A model generated the notes under the pieces. That model was not told the DNA's origin. It ran no database searches and was given only the letters and a program-made list of their open reading frames with translations. From positions 130,840,112 through 130,904,111 of the forward strand of contig OZ024823.1 of the NCBI GenBank assembly GCA_964016985.1: a DNA stretch of 64,000 nt, read 5' to 3'. Every line of letters begins with the position of its first letter. Position 1 is the first letter of the stretch. Positions 1 through 10,340 of this stretch are shown piece by piece. This DNA is from Anodontia alba (lineage: Eukaryota; Mollusca; Bivalvia; Lucinida; Lucinidae). The translations under genes and the position numbers were made by a program.

Positions 1-97
1 TAAAAAACATGCATATTATTGTTTACAGACTTACAGCGGGGTACTCATTCTTACTTATTACGGTAAATGTTCTAAATTTCATGACATAATGGCAAAT

Positions 98-159
98 GCA
101 AACAGTGTAGACCCAGATCAGACTGCAGGAGCAGTCTGATCAGGGTCTACACTGTTTGC
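98..159. repeat. Foldback element, family D (hairpin)
   Basis: Two 29-base arms (98-126 and 131-159) are reverse complements with one or two mismatches around a 4-base loop. The arms carry AGATCAGACTGC and CAGTGTAGACC, the signature shared by the other family D hairpins in this window. There is no coding potential. Confidence 0.85.
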
Positions 160-335
160 CATTCCACTAAGTATTTTAAGAGGCAACTGCATGAAGCAAA
201 CGTTTGGCAGAAAAAATATGGGCTAAAGTGGTCGAAATTTACTGTGTTCTATAACAATATTAAGACCATCCCACTTAAACTGTCCCAAAAGTGGTCTCAA
301 TAGCGTTATTTTACAGTACCTTACAAAGTGACTAC
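150..335 (+). repeat. Dispersed repeat, family C, copy 1
   Basis: This stretch (CATTCCACTAAGTATTTTAAG, GCAAACGTTTGG, then AAGACCATCCC and AAGTGGTCTC) matches 5930-6090 in the same orientation and partly matches 3410-3700 in inverse orientation. It is a non-coding repeat with inverted GTGGTCTTA/TAAGACCAC words. The class is unknown. Confidence 0.6.
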
Positions 336-960
336 AAACGGTTCAACGTAAAACAAGGGAATTCCATGACATTTTTTATTTAAAATATATGGTCAGAGAA
401 CCTACTCTGCTTGTAACATCCTTCAGAAAACCGTATTCGTAGTACTCAGAAGAAATAGATTCACAAATTTTTTTAATGCACAGCCTTTTGTCATAACTAC
501 CTATGTATCAAGTTTTACTTTATTCAGTGCTTTTACAAAACAAATCGAATCTTTCCATTTTTCTCATAGATAAAATGGCTGTATGTTGTGCGAAATTCGA
601 TAGGGTTAGTAGTTTGGAAGCAGGTTTTCAACAAGTTCCATTTTCTGAAATTTCAATGGTTTAAAATCCATAAAAATGCAAAAAAAATATTTCGTAATAA
701 ACCGTTTCTAAAAAATGCAGTTTACTAGAGAAATTGTTTAGGTTTGACTCATTTGTGATCGTAAAATTAATTTTACGGTAAATATTTGTAATAGTTCCTG
801 ATAAGATATCGTCAGTCACAAATCAATGTTTTTAGAATAAATCGTCAAACGGAAAGGTTTTCCGAAGGATATCGTAAGCATTGTAGGTGTACACTATCAA
901 TACGTTAGTGACCATCATGACTTTATGATAAATTATATTTCACCGTGCATCTAGCTGGCA
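336..960. other. No gene seen; AT-rich intron-like DNA
   Basis: I see only short AT-rich sequence with no convincing exon, hairpin or tandem repeat. If the minus-strand gene continues past its 1074 donor, this is its intron. Confidence 0.5.
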
Positions 961-1038
961 AAATCATGAAATTATAATTCGCTGACGATCGACAATTAGG
1001 CAGATAGTATCTGGTAAAACCTGTGACGCCCTACAGCG

Positions 1039-1041
<3 letters not shown>

Positions 1042-1071
<30 letters not shown>
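1042..1071 (+). repeat. Poly(T) run of 30
   Basis: Thirty consecutive T on the plus strand. On the minus strand the run begins two bases inside the intron, so the donor reads GAGAG|GTAAAA and runs straight into poly(A). Confidence 0.95.
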
Positions 1072-1073
<2 letters not shown>

Positions 1074-1074
<1 letters not shown>

Positions 1075-1313
1075 TCTCTCTAGAATCAGGTCCACGTCCA
1101 CCGCCGTGATTCCTATTTGAACATCGGTTATGTAAGCCGGTAGATTCCCTGGTACAAACGAATACTCGGCTCCAGCCTCCACATCCACCGACACCCAGTC
1201 CATAATCTTTGTCCAGAGTTTCTCAGTTGATGATGGTTCAGGAAGAAACAGTGTTGCCTCGGATGGATGTTTTAATCCAATTTCCTTTTTATTAATAACT
1301 GGTTTCGTTGATA
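1074..1313 (-). CDS. Putative internal exon of secreted EMI/EGF-like gene (80 aa segment)
   Basis: A 240-base exon on the minus strand, read from an acceptor GCATTTCAG (1314-1316) to a donor GAGAG|GTAAA at 1074/1073. It is open throughout in one frame, with two bases completing the first codon and one base left at the end, so both introns are phase 1. It encodes about 80 residues without cysteines (for example SEATLFLPEP, KLWTKIMDWV, PAYITDVQIGITAVDVDLIL). I do not recognise the domain. Phase 1 on entry matches the phase 1 exit of the exon at 8922-9089, so the two can be joined directly or across a missing symmetric exon. The acceptor tract is only moderately pyrimidine-rich. The alternative is a chance open frame, but the codon-like quality and flanking splice sites argue for a real exon. 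Confidence 0.55.
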
Positions 1314-1410
1314 CTGAAATGCACGGTTGACAGACTGAAACCTTGCATTAAGGGAACCGAACACATTTGGGCCGCAACGTTGGAAAACGTACCACTGGAC
1401 ATGTGCACAC

Positions 1411-1462
1411 AGCAAAGATTTAGACGAGCCTGCGAATGCGCAGGCTGGTCTAAATCTTTGCT
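1411..1462. repeat. Foldback element, family D
   Basis: A perfect-looking hairpin with arms AGCAAAGATTTAGAC...GCCTGCG and complement around GAATGCGC. Weaker flanking inverted sequence (AACGTACCACTGGACATGTGC and ACATGTCAGAAGTTATGTTT) suggests the full element spans about 1370-1545. Confidence 0.8.
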
Positions 1463-1710
1463 GGGTGCGGTTGCGCAGGCTTATTTGAGACTTTGTTGGG
1501 AAAACATGTCAGAAGTTATGTTTCCTCAAGTTGCGGCTCACTGGGGGCAAAGAACAACCATGATGCAAAGTGACGTAAACAGATATCAAGTAAACTATTA
1601 TGGTCTACCTTAACATATTTCTCTCATTAAAATGGTCCAAGTAAACAGAATTAGTTTCACAATGTTATATATGGAAACATAGGTCAAGAAAAGGGAGGGT
1701 ATCTTGTAAA

Positions 1711-1827
1711 TATTTTTCTTATTTCTCCACGAAAACATATGTTGTGGGTACTCATTAGAAGCGCCTCGGCGAGGCGCTTCTAATGAGTACCACAACATAC
1801 GTTTTCGTGGAGAAATAAGAAAAATAT
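1711..1827. repeat. Foldback element, family F
   Basis: Long near-perfect hairpin: TATTTTTCTTATTTCTCCAC at the left and its complement at the right, with a core of GAAGCGCCTCGGCGAGGCGC. The core resembles that of family H (GAACCGCCTCG), so F and H are probably related lineages. Confidence 0.85.
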
Positions 1828-2308
1828 CAATATTTTTGGATTGAAAAAAGCGCCTCTACTAGAGCTATATGGAAAGTTATACATTCTGTGATCAGCCCAT
1901 TCCTTTCTATGGAGTTTGTTCACTTCATCAAGTGACATTGAATTGGAATATGATCTAGTACATTGTCCCTACTGGGTCTTGTATGTGCTGTTTTTGATCT
2001 GAGCAACAAGAAAAAACATGCGGCCTACGGACACTCGAAAATGATGGAGTACTACAACAACGCTGATTGGCTAATCTGTTTATAGGCATAGCTGGATGAA
2101 CTTTAATCCGCGGCAGACTCGTGGAGTCGATCACTACATATGCGCCTGACGATGTAGAAGTAACTAGCTTGTATACACTAACAACGTTCGATTGAGACTC
2201 GATACTGTCTCGAGACAAAGTTGAGGTGCACGTGCACTCGCCCTTTAAGGATACACTTGGTAGATTTTCCGCCATTTGTACAATAAAAATCTGAAAGTTT
2301 ACCTTTGG

Positions 2309-2334
2309 AAACACACACACACACACACACACAC

Positions 2335-2368
<34 letters not shown>

Positions 2369-2386
2369 CGCGCGCGTGCGCACACA
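2309..2386 (+). repeat. (CA)n microsatellite grading into (CG/TG) alternating tract
   Basis: About 55 bases of CA repeat with one AAAA interruption run into TGCGCGCGCGTGCGCAC. Almost the whole tract alternates purine and pyrimidine. Confidence 0.95.
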
Positions 2387-2629
2387 AAAGAACGAAAATC
2401 GGAGACTCGGTTTTATTATGTCTCTTCATATAAAGCAGTATAATTTGCAAGGCGTTAGACGCCCCGCTCTAACTCCCCCCACCCCCCACCCCTACTACCC
2501 CTAGCACAGGCTTAAACGGTGTTCGATTTTCAAAGTAACAAGAATGGGCTCAATGATCCACAAAAGAAATAAAGTATAATCTGCACTTACTCGTAGATAA
2601 AGTACGGGAAAACGTTTTAAGAAAGACAA

Positions 2630-2698
2630 TTCTTGGGACTTTTTGTTTGCTATTCTTGGGACTTTTTGTTTGCTATTCTTCGGACTTTTTGTTTGCTT
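2630..2698 (+). repeat. Short tandem repeat, 3 x 23 bp
   Basis: Three successive units of about 23 bases (TTGGGACTTTTTGTTTGCTA plus 3), the third with one change. The 96-residue frame over this stretch is repeat translation and not a gene. Confidence 0.85.
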
Positions 2699-2724
2699 TT
2701 CTGTATATCAATATCCTTCTGACA

Positions 2725-2895
2725 ATGGGACTACTTTAAAAGAATTGAATTTGTTCCCATTGGGAGCAAATTCTTCGCTCCCCTTGATAGCAAATTATTT
2801 CCTATTAGAGCTAACCCTTCTCAAGTGGGAGCCAAAACAACTTCGACAGAATTGCCTCCCCATGAAAAGGTACCCACTCCCCTTACGACCAGACG
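2725..2895. repeat. Foldback repeat, family G
   Basis: Imperfect inverted structure with GACTACTTTAAAAGAATTGA on the left, GGGAGCAAATTC in the centre and GACAGAATTGCCTCCC towards the right. The same words recur at 6735-6925, 15340-15485, 16300-16440 and 51177-51315. Confidence 0.6.
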
Positions 2896-3086
2896 GAAGC
2901 ATGTCTTACATGTGGTACAGTCTACTCCGCTGAATCCCTGGAAGCAAGAACAACTTGAGAATAGCATTCCGTTAGGACAGGAACCAGGGTAACAACGATA
3001 ACCACTTCTCCATGAGCACGCTCCTGAATAAAAATTAAGAAATAAGGAATCTCGCCATGTAAAAATGTACCTTCAGGGTATATGCA

Positions 3087-3146
3087 GACAGCGAAGGCCC
3101 CGATCAGACTGCGCATCCGCGCAGTCTGATCGGGGCCTTCGCTGTC
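3087..3146. repeat. Foldback element, family D
   Basis: Perfect hairpin: GACAGCGAAGGCCCCGATCA...GCGCA on the left and its complement on the right, with a loop of about 2-4 bases. Confidence 0.9.
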
Positions 3147-3409
3147 GGCTAAAAGAATCAGTGGATACGATTTATGTAGAATATATAGATTGGTTAAAAC
3201 ATATTACACATATAATTAAGAACTGTCATTACATAACATACATTGCAAGCAATTAAAGAAATTATCACAACGGAAGCATGCAAGCTAAGAGATAGTTTCT
3301 CATTTAACATATTTGTGAACATTTGGCTAAAATTTAGTTGATCTGCCTAATCTTTGATAATATATGATACAGATTCATAGCAAATCCTGTACAATTTCGC
3401 TATTAAGAT

Positions 3410-3700
3410 CACTATTGGAGTTGTCCAAAAGTGGTCTTATCAGTGGTGTGGTCTTAATATGGAATATAGGCCACAGTAAATGTCGAACACTGTATTCTAT
3501 ACTTTTGGCAAAATTTTTGCTATTATGCAGTTGCTTATCATAAAGCTTAGTGGAATGGTAAACAGTATAGATCCAGATCAGACTGCTACTGAAGGTATAA
3601 GAAATTTTATGACATACCGTAATAAGAAAGAAAACATTTGGGACTGACAAAAGCTGGGTTTGATAGTGGAGTGGTCTTCATTTCGAGTGGTCTTAAAGAC
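3410..3700 (-). repeat. Dispersed repeat, family C, copy 2 (inverse)
   Basis: It holds AAAAGTGGTCTTA, AGTGGAATGGTAAACAGTATAG, GGGACTGACAAAAGCT and GAGTGGTCTT. The part 3628-3700 is the reverse complement of 5838-5910. Non-coding. Confidence 0.6.
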
Positions 3701-4020
3701 ATAAAAATCTGATGAGTCTGGTAGCTCATTATTCTTATCGCTGAAAAGGGATTGTGTGTAATAAAACCTGTTATTCTGTCGAGGAAAGATAAACAGGTAG
3801 AGGCTCAATATGGGTAATTCAACAATGGGGAATTTAGTATTATTTATCTGTTCTCTATGTAATTTCATATGAGCCGGATTTTGTACTATATATATAGTTA
3901 AAATAGGAGTGTGCAGGCGTATTGATTATTGAGTGAATTATTTGGTGAATGTTTTTTTAACTTTGCCGTTGCGAAACCCTTAAAGTTGTTTTGTTATAAT
4001 CAAGACTTCCTTTTCTTCTT

Positions 4021-5532
4021 TATATACTTTGGGAAAAAAGAAACGCAAGTTCAAATTTTTAAATACTGAAAAGTTGTTTGTGAACAAACTGATCTAGTTT
4101 TCTGTATTTGGTGACATTAGTGTACTTCCCCGTGTATGGATCACACAAAATCACTGAAGCGTGAACTAAGGCTACACAATATCGTTGTACCTGAATTTCG
4201 TTATATCCGTGCTGCACGGGTAGTGTCGCGTGGTAGAGAGACTAACACATTACCAAATCGAACTTTCGTTCCATTCGTATCGGTTGCACAAAACGTTTGT
4301 TGTTTGAGTTTGTTGAGAGAAATGGTACGCTTATCGCAACTGGATAGGGGTAGAGCTATCGCTCTAATTTTGCAGGGTCGGTCGCAACGTGACGTCGCGC
4401 AGCAATTTGGGGTGCACGAGTCGACGATATCGCGCTTAGTTCAGCGTCTTAGAGCTACCGGTAGGTTAACTGACCGTCCTAGGAGCGGACGTCCGCGCGT
4501 TACAACGCAACGTCAAGATAGACGTATACGTCTTGTACACCTTCGTAACAGGTTAAGGACGGCGACAGAGACCGCAAAAGAAGTTATCGGAACACATGGC
4601 CGTCGTGTGTGTCCAAGGACAGTCAGAAATCGCTTGTGAGAGTTCGATTAACGTCCACGCCGTCCTTACGTGGGCCCGAACCTTACGCCCAGGCGACGTC
4701 AACGCCGCATGCAATGGCTGCGTGCCCATGCACCAAATCGGTTTCGACTGGTTGACTGGCGGCGTGTAATGTTCGATGATTTTCGCTTCAGCGGTCAGAC
4801 AGGCGACAACGAGTGTATCGACGTCTTGATGAACGATATTCTGACGCTTGCGTACGAGAAGTCGACAGATTTGGGGGAGGGGGTCCGTAATGGTTTGGGT
4901 GGGATTTCTCATGGGGCGAAAACGCCCCTAGTGATTATTCAGGGTAATCTTACAGCCGTACGCTATCGGGATCAGGTGCTTATGCCTCACGTCCTCCCGC
5001 TTGTCAATACTCATAATCTCACGTTTCAGCATGACAACGCGAGACCGCATGTTGCCAGGGTTTGTCGCGACTTCCTCAACCAGAATAATGTCCAAGTGCT
5101 CGATTGGCCCCCATACAGTCCAGATTTAAACCCAATCGAGCACCTTTGGGATGAGTTGGACAGGAGGGTCAGGAAGCGCGTCAACGTACCGAACAACGTC
5201 TCACAGCTCCAGCTAGCTCTTATTCAAGAGTGGAATAATATCCCTCAAAGGACCATTGACAAAGTCGGGTCTATGGTTAGAAGAGTGAGAGCCGCGACAG
5301 CAGCCCGTGGTGGACACACGCGCTATTGATACCCATTATTCAATAACGTTGGGTGTCTGTGTTTAACGCTATTTATTGCAAACGTCGTCTGCTATACGAC
5401 ACTAAACCAATAGCATTTAACAGAAAATGAAATAAAGAATTAAAAAAATTAAACAATCAAATGAAATCCACAATTTTCTTTAAAAATACAACCCCAGAAT
5501 TAATACTTGCGTTTCTTTTTTTCCGTTAGTAT
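4021..5532 (+). mobile_element. Tc1-like DNA transposon (degenerate)
   Basis: A Tc1/mariner-type element of about 1.5 kb. The terminal inverted repeats visible are GGGAAAAAAGAAACGCAAGT at 4031-4050 and its near-complement ACTTGCGTTTCTTTTTTTCC at 5505-5524. Both ends lie next to TATA/TA-rich sequence, as expected for TA target duplication. The interior carries a transposase reading frame on the plus strand. The exact outer boundary is uncertain by a few bases. Confidence 0.85.
4322..5329 (+). pseudogene. Tc1-family transposase, inactivated
   Basis: The frame from the Met at 4322 encodes an N-terminal helix-turn-helix region (GRSQRDVAQQFGVHESTISR and a basic hook RPRSGRPR), then a DDE nuclease domain. 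The second catalytic Asp (QHDNARPH) and the Glu (LNPIEHLWDEL) are 34 residues apart, the DD34E spacing of Tc1 elements. It is broken: TGA at 4637-4639 and TAA at 4649-4651 fall in frame. The DESRF block around the first Asp has become FDDFRF with local frame disruption. A pair of compensating frame changes at about 4790-4910 scrambles the segment normally reading VYRR...GGGSVMVW. An upstream in-frame Met at 4136 is unlikely to be the start, because family members begin near the HTH. A non-functional copy by mutation. Confidence 0.85.
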
Positions 5533-5837
5533 ATTATACATGGTAAAATACTAAAGTTTGCTTGACTCTGTATATGCATATCAGGGAAACAATCGTTTCG
5601 GATACTCGTTTTGAGCGCCTCGAGCTTATTATTTTGTTTGAAATGCATCTTATCTACTAAGTTGGCACGTTGGTGTGTTAACATAAATGTTTTCTCTACT
5701 GGAATGGCTCATATAATAAAAGGTCTCGTTGAATAGCGGCAGTTCACTGTACTTGCTCGTGAGAAGAAATCGACGCATTACGTCAACAGGTCTATGTAAT
5801 ATCGCTCCCATGTTCCCCCATAATACAGTTAAATTCC

Positions 5838-6110
5838 TCTTTTACGACCACTCGAAATTAAGACAATTCCACTTTTAAGAACAGCTTTTGTCAGTCCCAT
5901 GTGTTTTCCAAAGTTTCTGACACTACGCTGTTTGTCATTCCACTAACTATTTAAAGAAACAATAGCTTAAAAGCAAACGTTGGACCAAAAACGTATGTAA
6001 TAAAGTGTTTGAATTTTTTAGACATTTTTACTGTATTCTGCATTCAATATTAGGACCACTCCACTAATAAGACCACTGGTCTTTAAAGAGAAATTTTACT
6101 ATATATATAG
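5838..6110 (+). repeat. Dispersed repeat, family C, copy 3
   Basis: It matches 150-335 in the same orientation (CATTCCACTAACTATTTAAAG, AGCAAACGTTGG, TAGGACCACTCC). Its first 70 bases are the reverse complement of 3628-3700. Confidence 0.6.
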
Positions 6111-6177
6111 TGAAACTACCATGGTTTTCAAAGCTCTAGATAAGAGAGTTTTGCAGATAAATACTTTTTTATTTAAT

Positions 6178-6222
6178 TTCTCCATGAAAACATATGTTGT
6201 GGTACTCATTAGAAGCGCCTCC
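6178..6222 (+). repeat. Family F half-element
   Basis: Left arm only (TTCTCCATGAAAACATATGT, then GTGGTACTCATTAGAAGCGC). It stops where the family H copy at 6226 begins, consistent with H having landed at or near the F core. Confidence 0.65.
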
Positions 6223-6225
6223 AGC

Positions 6226-6490
6226 ATCACGAAAACATGCCTATATAATTTTGACCCCCTCAAACCCCACCTTTATATAGTAAAACTGGGGTTTACAGGG
6301 GTATACATTATTTTTTCTAATTTCTGCTCAAAACTTAGATTGTGGGTACTCGTTAGAACCGCCTCGCCGAGGCGGTTCTAACGATTACCCACTATCTATG
6401 GAGTTTTTTTGTTGGTTTTTTTTTATCTGAAAACTCTCAGTTTTTGCAGGTAAAATTTTCTGTATATTTGAATAGGCGTGTTTTCGTAAT
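6226..6490 (+). mobile_element. Family H foldback MITE, copy 1
   Basis: Forward copy bounded by ATCACGAAAACATGCC and GGCGTGTTTTCGTAAT. The right side of the core hairpin has lost much of the TCTATGTTTTGAGCAG arm, so the hairpin is one-sided. Confidence 0.85.
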
Positions 6491-6734
6491 GAAAGCGCGT
6501 CTAATGCGTACACGACATTGGTGCAAACCGGGAAATGTGGTGTTCTACAGTATTAGGCAATATTTCGCGATCTGGACGTTTTTATATCTAATTTAAATTT
6601 ATGCTTTTTAACAGCGTTTTGCATTCTGTTCTGTGGTATAAATAAGCAGCTATTCTTCACTTTGTCCACGTTAAAAAGTGGGAAGGCCACGGATTAGAAC
6701 AAGATAATTCACATAGGCCTATAAACGTAATGTC

Positions 6735-6925
6735 TGATGAGGAGTCTACCCTTACAGGACGACAAGGAGTCTACTTTAAATGGTAAAAAGGAGTCTACTC
6801 TAAAATGACAAAAAGGAGTCTACTCTAAATGGAAAGAATTTGCACCAAAAGGGAGCAAATTCTTTTCTTTTAGACAAGACCCCTATTCAGAAGGAAACAA
6901 CTTTGATAGAGTACCTCCCTGAATG
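6735..6925. repeat. Foldback repeat, family G
   Basis: Repeated AGGAGTCTACTCTAAAATG units (three near-tandem) followed by AGGGAGCAAATTCTTTTC and the complement-like right arm. Confidence 0.6.
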
Positions 6926-6936
6926 TGTGTTCAGTG

Positions 6937-7128
6937 CCCTAAAACACATAAAATGCTTAGCTTACTTTCACAGTTTCTCCTGTTGCTTGGCTTTCCGACA
7001 AATGCATTAAACCCGTCCTGTTCACTATTAAACCCTAAAACACATAAAATGCTTAGCTTACTTTCACAGTTTCTCCTGTTGCTTGGCTTTCCGACAAATG
7101 CATTAAACCCGTCCTGTTCACTATTAAA
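6937..7128 (+). repeat. Perfect tandem duplication, 2 x 96 bp
   Basis: The 96 bases from 6937 are repeated immediately from 7033 with no differences that I can see. The open frame across it simply translates the repeat twice. Confidence 0.9.
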
Positions 7129-7266
7129 CTCGCTTCTACACAGTTTGCAAGTAACATCAGAAGTGCCAGTGCAGGTGGGCACCATACAGTTGTCAATAGG
7201 ACTACAAGCTGAAAGGGAGAACGAAGACAAACGATGCATGGCTCAGAGAGCAACATATGCGCTTAT

Positions 7267-7330
7267 GCAAATAGCAAAAGTACAGATCAGACTGCTCAGT
7301 TGCGCGGACTGATCGAGGCCTTTGTTTCCC
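7267..7330. repeat. Foldback element, family D (degenerate)
   Basis: AAAAGTACAGATCAGACTGC on the left and GGACTGATCGAGGCCTTTG on the right form an imperfect hairpin. Confidence 0.6.
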
Positions 7331-7625
7331 GTCCTTGTAGTAGTCAGGTTACCTGCTAATTGGCAGATGCCGATGTTTATGCAGATTTAGGCATTCGATG
7401 TTTGAATATGCCCTTTTAAATTAATAATAAAAATAATCATCCTCGAATTTTTTTCTACATCGTAGTTTTTTTTCCATTGGCTATGTAGTTGTGTAGTTTT
7501 CCAGCCTTCTCTTGGAATTCCCCTGAAAATAGTTTGATGGTGAAAAATCAGCTGTGCTGGGAGGATAAAAATAATTTATATATTCATGAGACAATTAATT
7601 AACATTACCTCTACATTAATGCCTT

Positions 7626-7703
7626 CCCAGTAGGCACATGACGTTTATACAACGTCGCCTCAACGTTGAGGAGATGTTGTATAAACGTAATGTGCCCGCT
7701 GGG
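7626..7703. repeat. Palindrome, distinct hairpin
   Basis: CCCAGTAGGCACATGACGTT on the left pairs with AACGTAATGTGCCCGCTGGG on the right, around TCAACGTTGA. It does not share words with families C-H. It sits immediately upstream of the 18-bp minisatellite. Confidence 0.75.
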
Positions 7704-7705
7704 TT

Positions 7706-8916
7706 ACTTCTACGGTATGCCTTACCGCTATCGTTTGTCATGTTCCTACGGTATGCCTTACTGCTATCGTATGCCTTGCTCCTAGGGTATGCCTTTCCTC
7801 TAAAGTTTGTCTTGCTCCTACGGTATGCCTTTCTTTTAAAGTATGTCTTTCATAAACGGTTTTCCTTCTTTCTATAGTAACATATTCATTTGGCCCATTG
7901 TGATATATTTGAAAATGGAAATCTGCTCATGTATACCCTAGAGGGCATAAGCAGTTGTGCAAACTTTATTACTGCTTATGAAGAGTCTCAATAAAACCAA
8001 GACTCCCATTTTCTAATTTGTAGTGTGTTCTTTGTTTTCAAAGGCAATCTTTTTGACGTTTATTTTACTTCTAAGGTATGCCTTATCTCTACTCTATGTT
8101 TTGCTCCTAAGGTATGCCTTTCCTCTAAAGTATGCCTTCTGTCAACAGTAGTCCTTATTTCTACAGTAATATCTTACTTTTACGGTATGCATTACCTCTA
8201 CCGTATGTCTTGTACCTAGGGTATGCATTTTCTCTAAAGTATGCATTTCTTCAAGATATTCCTTATTTCTATAGTAATATCCTACTTCTACGGTATGCCT
8301 TACCTCTACCATATGGCTTGTTCCTATGGCCTGCCTTTCCTCTAAATTATACCACCCATATTGTAACATCTTACTTTTACGGCATGCATTAACCTACAGT
8401 GCGTACTTACTTCTAGAGTGTACCTTGCCGGTACAGCATGCCTCACTTTTATGGTATTCCTTACATCTATAGTTATGCCATGCTTTTGGTATACATTACC
8501 TCTACCATATATCTTGTTCCCACGGCATACCTTACCTCTAAAGCATGCCTTTCTTCAGTGGTATTCCTTATGTCTATAGTAATATATTACTTTTATGGTA
8601 TGTCTTACCTCTACACTACTCTAGTACTGTCTTACTTCTAGGCTATGCCTTACCACAAAAGTATGCCTTACCGCTACGGTATTCCTTACATCTGTACCTC
8701 TGCAATACTGTCCTACTTCTAGGCTATGCCTTACAGCTACAGTATGCCTTACTTCTAGGGTATGCCTTACCTCTACAGTATGCCTTACTTCTAGGGTATG
8801 CCTTACCTCTACAGTGTGCCTTACTCTTACTTCTACGGTATGCCTTACCGCTGTAGTATGCCTTACTTCTAGGGTATGCCTTACCGCAACAGAAATGCCT
8901 TATTTCTACGATAAGC
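7706..8916 (+). repeat. 18-bp minisatellite (degenerate), ~1.2 kb
   Basis: Tandem units based on TTACYTCTACGGTATGCC. They are degenerate at the left, with interspersed unique stretches near 7870-8040 and 8400-8440, and most regular at 8690-8916. On the minus strand the unit reads GGCATACCGTAGARGTAA, so successive units contain AGGTAAGG or AAGTAAGG, matching the 5-prime splice-donor consensus. The array starts directly after the donor of the exon at 8922-9089. Open frames on both strands here (YALLLG and KAYPRS repeats) are repeat translations. Confidence 0.85.
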
Positions 8917-8921
8917 CTTAC

Positions 8922-9089
8922 CTCTGCAATATCCATCAGACGAACTGTAATAGCCTTCATTACACTTTATACATTCATTCGGTCTGACACAGGCTCCACC
9001 ACTGCACGTGACTACATTACCAGTTAAGTACTCAATGCGACCTTCGTAACGATTGCAGGCTGACAAATAGGCATCACCATGACACATTG
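8922..9089 (-). CDS. Putative EGF-like/Cys-rich exon, minus strand
   Basis: A 168-base exon on the minus strand between the acceptor TTTATTACAG and the donor GCAGAG|GTAAGG. Two bases complete the first codon and one base is left over, giving phase 1 introns on both sides, the usual arrangement for shuffled extracellular modules. It encodes about 56 residues with seven cysteines: MCHGDAYLSAC, then VVTCSGGACVRPNECIKC, then NEGYYSSSDGYC. The spacing (C-x8-C, C-x4-C-x5-C-x2-C-x11-C) resembles EGF-like or growth-factor-receptor Cys-rich modules. Its entry phase fits the exit phase of the exon at 15189-15247. The intron that follows begins with the 18-bp minisatellite. An extracellular role is inferred from cysteine content only. 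Confidence 0.6.
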
Positions 9090-9289
9090 CTGTAATAAAC
9101 ATGATCAATTCCAACAGTAAATCAATGCGCTGCAGGCGCTTGGAGGCCTGGGCATGAGATTAGTCTTCTATTGTCAACAGGTTTTCATAAGCATTTTTTT
9201 CCAAAACTTTCAATTATTTATTGTTACCATAGCTCTTGATAAATAAAATACTTTTTTTTAATAAAAAAAAAACTATATTTTTCTGATTT

Positions 9290-9375
9290 CCATGAAACTA
9301 TATATTTTGGTACTCATTAGAAGCGCCTCGGCAAGGAAGTTATAATGAGTACTACAACATATGTTTTCATTGAGT
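9290..9375. repeat. Foldback element, family F (degenerate)
   Basis: GAAACTATATATTTTGGTAC / TCATTAGAAGCGCCTCGG on the left, with AATGAGTACTACAACATATG on the right. One arm has drifted. Confidence 0.7.
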
Positions 9376-9487
9376 AATTAGAAAAACTATTAATCTGATG
9401 CCACCCCTACCCCAACCCCTCTTATCTAGACATATGATTTGCCTATTTAAAACAGTATTAGTGGCGGGAGTGGGGCGGTTGTGCAGT

Positions 9488-9561
9488 AAAACATGTTGTG
9501 GGCTCTCATTAGAATGACCTCACTGAGGCCATTCTAATGAGTACCCACAACATATGTTTTG
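9488..9561. repeat. Foldback element, family F variant
   Basis: AACATGTTGTGGGCTCTCAT / TAGAATGACCTCA pairs with TGAGGCCATTCTAATGAGTA / CCCACAACATATGTTTTGC. The core differs from other F copies (ATGACCTCACTGAGGCCAT). Confidence 0.8.
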
Positions 9562-9689
9562 CAACAAAAATGACAAAGAAATATAACTAAAATTATTGTC
9601 TTATCTATGGTTGTGAACTGTTCATTTATCCAGATGACAGGCAATTGTAGCCCAAACATCAAACAAAATGTTATTGAATAAACGCTTGG

Positions 9690-9815
9690 CACTCGGCGTA
9701 AAAAATTGAGCAGGCGACATTTTAAAATATTTTTCTTATTTTTTCCTGAGCTTTGACAACGCCTTTTTTCTGGAAAAAAAAATGGAAATTATAATCAATT
9801 ATGTGCTGAATTTTA
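9690..9815. repeat. Foldback element, family E (degenerate)
   Basis: TTGAGCAGGCGACATTTTAA and ATATTTTTCTTATTTTTTCC match the left end of family E. The right arm is weak (TATGTGCTGAATTTTACTAT). Confidence 0.55.
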
Positions 9816-10340
9816 CTATAGAGAGTGGTAATGGTAAAAAACAAAGCTTATTTTGCATGTGTGAAAAATGGGTTAAATCCCGAAAGTTCTCAAAAGATTT
9901 GAGGCACAATACGGTTTCAAACATCAAAATTGGTTGACATTTTTTTTTTCAGCTTTTCAGATACGCAAATACTCGTACTTTTCCGTTCTACTATTGGCTA
10001 TCTAGATCGGATATCTCCGTAAACAATCGTGTTTTCTTTCAAAGTTACAGGGTACTAATTTGCAGTCATGAATAAGCTCATCAGGGCTCATATTTTTTTA
10101 GTTAGTTTCGTACGATTAACATCGCACATCGATCGAAGGTTGTTGTAAGCTTAAACAAAATTATTATGTTCTAACCGAAATATACATGCATTTTTATTTT
10201 TTCAGCGTAGTGGGATGCATTGCAAGCGGTACTTTGCACTTTCTCGAGTTTATCCGTAAAAGCTTTCACAGGGATGAAATTTTAGTAGGACTCTTTAAGC
10301 CTTCCCTTGGCAAGCGAAGCCCAGGCCAAATATGAATTTT

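Larger units (their letters stand above)
9125..10340 (+). repeat. Long dispersed repeat, copy 1 (inverse copy at 57.0-58.7 kb)
   Basis: Several stretches match the reverse complement of 57005-58655 in the same order: GCAGGCG..GGAGGCCTGGGCAT (9130s), CTTATCTATGGTTGTGAAC (9599), TGTGTGAAAAATGGGTTAAA (9859), GAGGCACAATACGGTTTC (9901), AATACTCGTACTTTTCCGTT (9968) and AAGCGGTACTTTGCAC (10226). There is no recognisable coding region. Family F hairpins at 9290-9565 are extra here, and a family E hairpin (9690-9815) is shared by both copies. Confidence 0.75.

Noticed and set aside
7053..7312. Small protein genes around 6923-7312
   Set aside because: They translate a perfect 96-bp tandem duplication in both directions. 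No other evidence.
8545..8856. Repetitive hydrophobic protein (YALLLGYALPLQ repeats)
   Set aside because: It comes from the 18-bp minisatellite, where any frame without a stop repeats every six codons. No splice sites or start context support it.
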